Source: Chloroflexi bacterium RIFCSPLOWO2_02_FULL_71_16 | GTDB taxonomy: Bacteria; Chloroflexota; Limnocylindria; P2-11E | Length of the DNA stretch: 8,987 nt | Assembly: GCA_001795345.1 (NCBI GenBank) | Contig: MGON01000010.1 | Span: 858-9,844 of the forward strand | Reading direction: 5' to 3' | Shown here: in pieces, positions 6,290 to 8,987 of the stretch | Layout of the letters: each line of letters opens with the position of its first letter | Position numbering within the stretch: position 1 is the first letter of the stretch | Made by a program: the position numbers and the translations under genes | The notes under the pieces: model-generated | What the model saw: the letters and a program-made list of their open reading frames with translations, nothing else | Database searches by the model: none | Told to the model about the DNA's origin: nothing

Positions 6290-7731
6290 CGGCCGAGGCG
6301 CGCGTGGGGAGGCGCATGGAGCAGTGGGGCTGGCCGTCCCGCTATGACGAGACGTACCGGCCGGACCCCCGCGAGGCGCACTGGTTCCGCGAGCGCGAGA
6401 CGATGCCGCCGGCCGAGCGCGATGCCGCCATCACCGAGCGCATCCGCGAGGTGATGCGCTGGTGTTGGGACCGCGCTCCCTTCTACCGGCGCAAGTGGGA
6501 GGAGGCCGGGATCCACCCGGACGGCATCCGCACCCTCGAGGACTTCGAGCAGGTCCCGGTCGTGACGAAGGAGGAGCTCCGGCTGACGCAGGCGGCGCAC
6601 CCGCCGTTCGGCGACTACCTGTGCGTGGACGAGCGCGAGGTCGCGCATCTGCACGGGACGTCCGGCACGACGGGACGGCCCACCGCCTTCGGCATCTCGC
6701 ACGAGGACTGGCGCGTCATCGCGAACGAGCACGCCCGCGTGATGTGGGCGATGGGGATCCGCCCGGACGACACGGTGTTCATCGGCTCGTACTTCAGCCT
6801 CTACATGGGCTCCTGGGGGACGCTCGTCGGTGCCGAGCGGCTCGGCGCGCGCGTCTTCCCGTTCGGAGCGGGCGCCGCCGGACAGACCCGCCGCGCCGTC
6901 GGCTGGCTCCGAGAGATGCGACCGACCGCGTTCTACGGGACGCCGTCGTACGCGCTGCACCTCGCGGAGGTCGCGCGCGAGGAGGGCGTCGATCCCCAGG
7001 CGTTCGGGATCCGGAAGCTGTTCTTCTCCGGCGAGCCGGGCGCCTCGATCCCGGCTATCCGCGGCAAGATCGAAGCGCTGTACGGCGGGGCGGTCCTCGA
7101 CAGCGGCAGCATGGCGGAGATCTCTCCGTGGATGAACCTCGCCGAGAGCGCGGCGCGCGTGGGCATGCTCGTCTGGCAGGACATCGTGTACTGCGAGGTC
7201 TCCGACCCCCGCACGTACCGGCGGGTGCCGTACGGGTCGGAGGGCACGCCGATCTACACGACCCTCCATCGCCGCTCACAGCCGATGGTCCGGCTCCTCT
7301 CGAACGACCTCACCCGCTGGGAGGCCGGGCCGTCCCCGTGCGGCAGGACCTATCCGATCCTGCCCCGCGGGATCTACGGCCGGATCGACGACATGTTCAC
7401 GATCCGCGGCGAGAACGTGTACCCGAGCGCCATCGACGAGGTCGTCATGGCCCTCCCCGGGTACGGCGGCGAGCACCGCATCGTCATCTCCCGCGAAGAG
7501 GCGATGGACGAGCTGACCGTCCGGGTCGAGTACGACGGCCCGACGGAGGCGCGCGGCCAGGCCGCCATCGCCGAGCTCCGGCGGCGCGCCGAGAGCGAGC
7601 TGCGGACCGTGCTCGGGGTGGGCGCGAGCGTCATTCCGGTATCGCCGGGGACGCTCGAGCGCACGGAGTTCAAGGCCCGCCGGGTGATCGACGACCGCGA
7701 TCTCTGGCGCGAAGCGAGGAGGGCGACATGA
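6286..7731 (+). CDS. PaaK-like acyl-CoA ligase, probably 2-hydroxy acid-specific
   Basis: A 481-residue adenylate-forming enzyme of the phenylacetate-CoA ligase type; it would convert a carboxylic acid, ATP and CoA to acyl-CoA. Motifs are the P-loop [10 protein letters not shown] (124-133), [12 protein letters not shown] (~218-228), [11 protein letters not shown] (~247-256), DSGSMAEI (~272-279), [17 protein letters not shown] with Asp369 and the hinge after it, and [11 protein letters not shown] with the probable catalytic Lys463. It is somewhat longer than PaaK (~430-440), mostly by an N-terminal lead of ~45 residues. Substrate cannot be read directly, but its place between the two subunits of an HCM-like mutase argues for a short branched hydroxy acid such as 2-hydroxyisobutyrate rather than phenylacetate, and no paa genes are present. 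The ATG overlaps the preceding stop (ATGA), with GAGGA seven bases before it. Confidence 0.88.
   Translation: MTAEARVGRRMEQWGWPSRYDETYRPDPREAHWFRERETMPPAERDAAITERIREVMRWCWDRAPFYRRKWEEAGIHPDGIRTLEDFEQVPVVTKEELRLTQAAHPPFGDYLCVDEREVAHLHGTSGTTGRPTAFGISHEDWRVIANEHARVMWAMGIRPDDTVFIGSYFSLYMGSWGTLVGAERLGARVFPFGAGAAGQTRRAVGWLREMRPTAFYGTPSYALHLAEVAREEGVDPQAFGIRKLFFSGEPGASIPAIRGKIEALYGGAVLDSGSMAEISPWMNLAESAARVGMLVWQDIVYCEVSDPRTYRRVPYGSEGTPIYTTLHRRSQPMVRLLSNDLTRWEAGPSPCGRTYPILPRGIYGRIDDMFTIRGENVYPSAIDEVVMALPGYGGEHRIVISREEAMDELTVRVEYDGPTEARGQAAIAELRRRAESELRTVLGVGASVIPVSPGTLERTEFKARRVIDDRDLWREARRAT
7716..7723 (+). promoter_or_regulatory. Shine-Dalgarno fixing the mutase start
   Basis: GAGGAGGG (core AGGAGG, 7717-7722) lies five bases before the ATG at 7728, inside the ligase gene. 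It strongly supports starting the mutase at 7728, upstream of the hairpin, so the hairpin sequence is translated. Confidence 0.75.
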
Positions 7732-8987
7732 CAAAGCATGAGGGGGCTTTGCCCCCTCAGACCCCCGACGTGGCCACGCCCCTCGTGAGCGAGGCGACGC
7801 GCCGGCGCGCGGAGGCGGATCTCGGCGAATGGGAGCGCACCGAGGTCGCCGGCTTCCTGGCGCGGCAGCCGGAGCGGCGTGAGGAGTTCCGCACCGAGTC
7901 GGGCATCCCCCTGCGGCGGACCTACACGCCGGCGGACGTCGCGGCTACGGCATGGGAGGACATCGGCCTGCCCGGGCGCGAGCCCTTCACGCGCGGCCCG
8001 TATCCCACGATGTACCGCGCGCGCCACTGGACCATGCGGCAGATCGCCGGCTATGGGAGTCCAACGGACACGAACGAGCGGTTCAAGTCCCTTCTCCGTT
8101 TTGGACAGACCGGCCTCTCCGTCGATTTCGACATGCCGACGCTGATGGGCTACGACTCCGACGATGAGATGAGCGAGGGTGAGGTGGGGCGGGAGGGCGT
8201 CGCCATCGACGTGCTCGATGACATGGTCGCGCTCTTCGACGGGATCGACCTGGAGGCCACCAGCGTCTCGATGACCATCAACCCGACCGCCTGGATCCTC
8301 CTGGCCATGTACGTCGCGGTGGCCGAGTCGCGGGGCGGCGACCTGCGGAGGCTGTCCGGCACGATCCAGAACGACATCCTGAAGGAGTACGTCGCTCAGA
8401 AGGAGTGGATCTACCCCATCCGGCCATCCATGCGCATCGTCCGCGACACGATCACGTTCTCCGCGCGTCACCTGCCTCGCTACAACCCCATCAACATCAG
8501 CGGCTACCACATATCGGAGGCCGGGGCGAACGCCGTGCAGGAGGTCGCGTTCACCCTGGCGAACGCGATCGCGTACGTCGAGGAGGTGACGCGGGCCGGG
8601 ATCGACGTCGACGAGTTCGCGCCGCGCCTGTCCTTCTACTTCATCGCGCAGCGCGACCTCTTCGAGGAGGTGGCGAAGTTCCGGGCCGCGCGGCGCGTCT
8701 GGTCGAGGACCATGCGCGAGCGCTTCGGTGCCAAGGATCCGGCCTCGCTGCGCATCAGGTTCCACTGCCAGACCGCCGCGGCGAGCCTGACCAAGGCACA
8801 GCCGTACAACAACGTCGTCCGCACGGCCCTCCAGGCGCTCGCCGGCGTCCTCGGAGGCGCGCAGTCGCTGCACACGAACGGGCTGGACGAGGCCTACGCC
8901 ATCCCGACGGAGTCCGCCATGAAGCTCGCGCTCCGGACCCAGCAGATCATCGCGGAGGAGACCGGCGTGGCGAGCGTCGTCGACCCG
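7728..8987 (+). CDS. hcmA: B12-dependent acyl-CoA mutase large subunit, 2-hydroxyisobutyryl-CoA mutase type (3' end missing)
   Basis: The frame is open to the right edge: 420 residues, with roughly 130-140 missing from a usual ~560. This is the TIM-barrel substrate-binding subunit of the methylmalonyl-CoA mutase family ([90 protein letters not shown]). MCM contacts differ: the Tyr89 position is Ile106, the Arg207 position that holds the succinyl carboxylate is Gln224, and the usual Ala in SVAFD is Asp133. Ile and Asp at these sites (HcmA Ile90, Asp117) mark 2-hydroxyisobutyryl-CoA mutase, which interconverts 2-hydroxyisobutyryl-CoA and 3-hydroxybutyryl-CoA; isobutyryl-CoA mutase has Phe at the first. 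The conserved Tyr260-His261 pair is kept. The first 16 residues ([12 protein letters not shown]...) are extra relative to HcmA and come from a hairpin sequence. The start is ATG 7728 (ATGA overlap, strong Shine-Dalgarno); GTG 7770 would remove the extension. Confidence 0.88.
   Translation, partial: MTKHEGALPPQTPDVATPLVSEATRRRAEADLGEWERTEVAGFLARQPERREEFRTESGIPLRRTYTPADVAATAWEDIGLPGREPFTRGPYPTMYRARHWTMRQIAGYGSPTDTNERFKSLLRFGQTGLSVDFDMPTLMGYDSDDEMSEGEVGREGVAIDVLDDMVALFDGIDLEATSVSMTINPTAWILLAMYVAVAESRGGDLRRLSGTIQNDILKEYVAQKEWIYPIRPSMRIVRDTITFSARHLPRYNPINISGYHISEAGANAVQEVAFTLANAIAYVEEVTRAGIDVDEFAPRLSFYFIAQRDLFEEVAKFRAARRVWSRTMRERFGAKDPASLRIRFHCQTAAASLTKAQPYNNVVRTALQALAGVLGGAQSLHTNGLDEAYAIPTESAMKLALRTQQIIAEETGVASVVDP
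7739..7759 (+). repeat. Perfect hairpin (9-bp stem, TTT loop) inside the mutase 5' end
   Basis: Arms TGAGGGGGC (7739-7747) and GCCCCCTCA (7751-7759) enclose TTT. It lies four codons into the mutase gene and is translated as H-E-G-A-L-P-P-Q. There is no T-tract, so it is not an intrinsic terminator. The GGC-TTT-GCC core recurs at the hutU 5' end (3125-3135, minus strand). It may be a dispersed palindromic element, or an mRNA stem just after the start codon that tunes translation. Confidence 0.7.

Noticed and set aside
7739..7759. Intrinsic terminator at the ligase/mutase junction
   Set aside because: There is no T-tract after the stem on either strand, and the gene continues through it in frame with a strong ribosome site upstream.
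7374..8873. A 499-residue open frame on the minus strand
   Set aside because: It lies opposite the ligase and mutase genes, whose conserved motifs are clear; the minus-strand product has no recognisable domain.

Overview
The window is very GC-rich (about 70% by eye), almost wholly coding, and reads as bacterial chromosomal DNA from a soil or groundwater lineage. The combination of an Ala/Gly repeat protein behind a YihY-family gene, hairpins of the form GGGGGC-TTT-GCCCCC at gene junctions, and short head-to-tail overlaps reminds me of Candidatus Rokubacteria/Methylomirabilota contigs. That placement is from memory, not a search, and other high-GC phyla are possible. I saw no tRNA, rRNA, CRISPR array, transposase or phage gene. 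No stretch over 300 bases lacks a gene.

Layout: (1) Positions 2-1425, plus strand: the C-terminal part of a YihY/BrkB-family membrane protein, overlapping a 211-residue protein built almost entirely of nine consecutive 22-residue units. (2) Positions 1422-5833, minus strand, transcribed right to left: gamma-class carbonic anhydrase-like protein, histidine ammonia-lyase (hutH), DNA-3-methyladenine glycosylase I (tag), urocanate hydratase (hutU). The first three overlap by 4 bp each, so this looks like one operon that carries the first two steps of histidine breakdown. (3) Positions 5840-8987, plus strand, divergent from the previous operon: a small B12-binding mutase subunit, a PaaK-like acyl-CoA ligase, and a B12-dependent acyl-CoA mutase large subunit that runs off the right edge. 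All junctions are ATGA overlaps.

The most interesting system is region 3. The large subunit looks like a methylmalonyl-CoA mutase, but its substrate-pocket residues are those of 2-hydroxyisobutyryl-CoA mutase (HcmA): Ile106 (HcmA Ile90), Asp133 (HcmA Asp117) and Gln224 in place of the carboxylate-binding Arg of methylmalonyl-CoA mutase. With an acyl-CoA ligase between the two mutase genes, the cluster makes sense as a route that activates a branched hydroxy acid such as 2-hydroxyisobutyrate to its CoA ester and isomerises it to 3-hydroxybutyryl-CoA.

Other points: hutH appears to start at a CTG codon with a well-placed Shine-Dalgarno. The 5' end of hutU is disturbed by a TTT-loop hairpin segment. 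A related, larger hairpin is translated as the N-terminal extension of the mutase. The 22-residue repeat protein has no aromatic residue, proline or cysteine.
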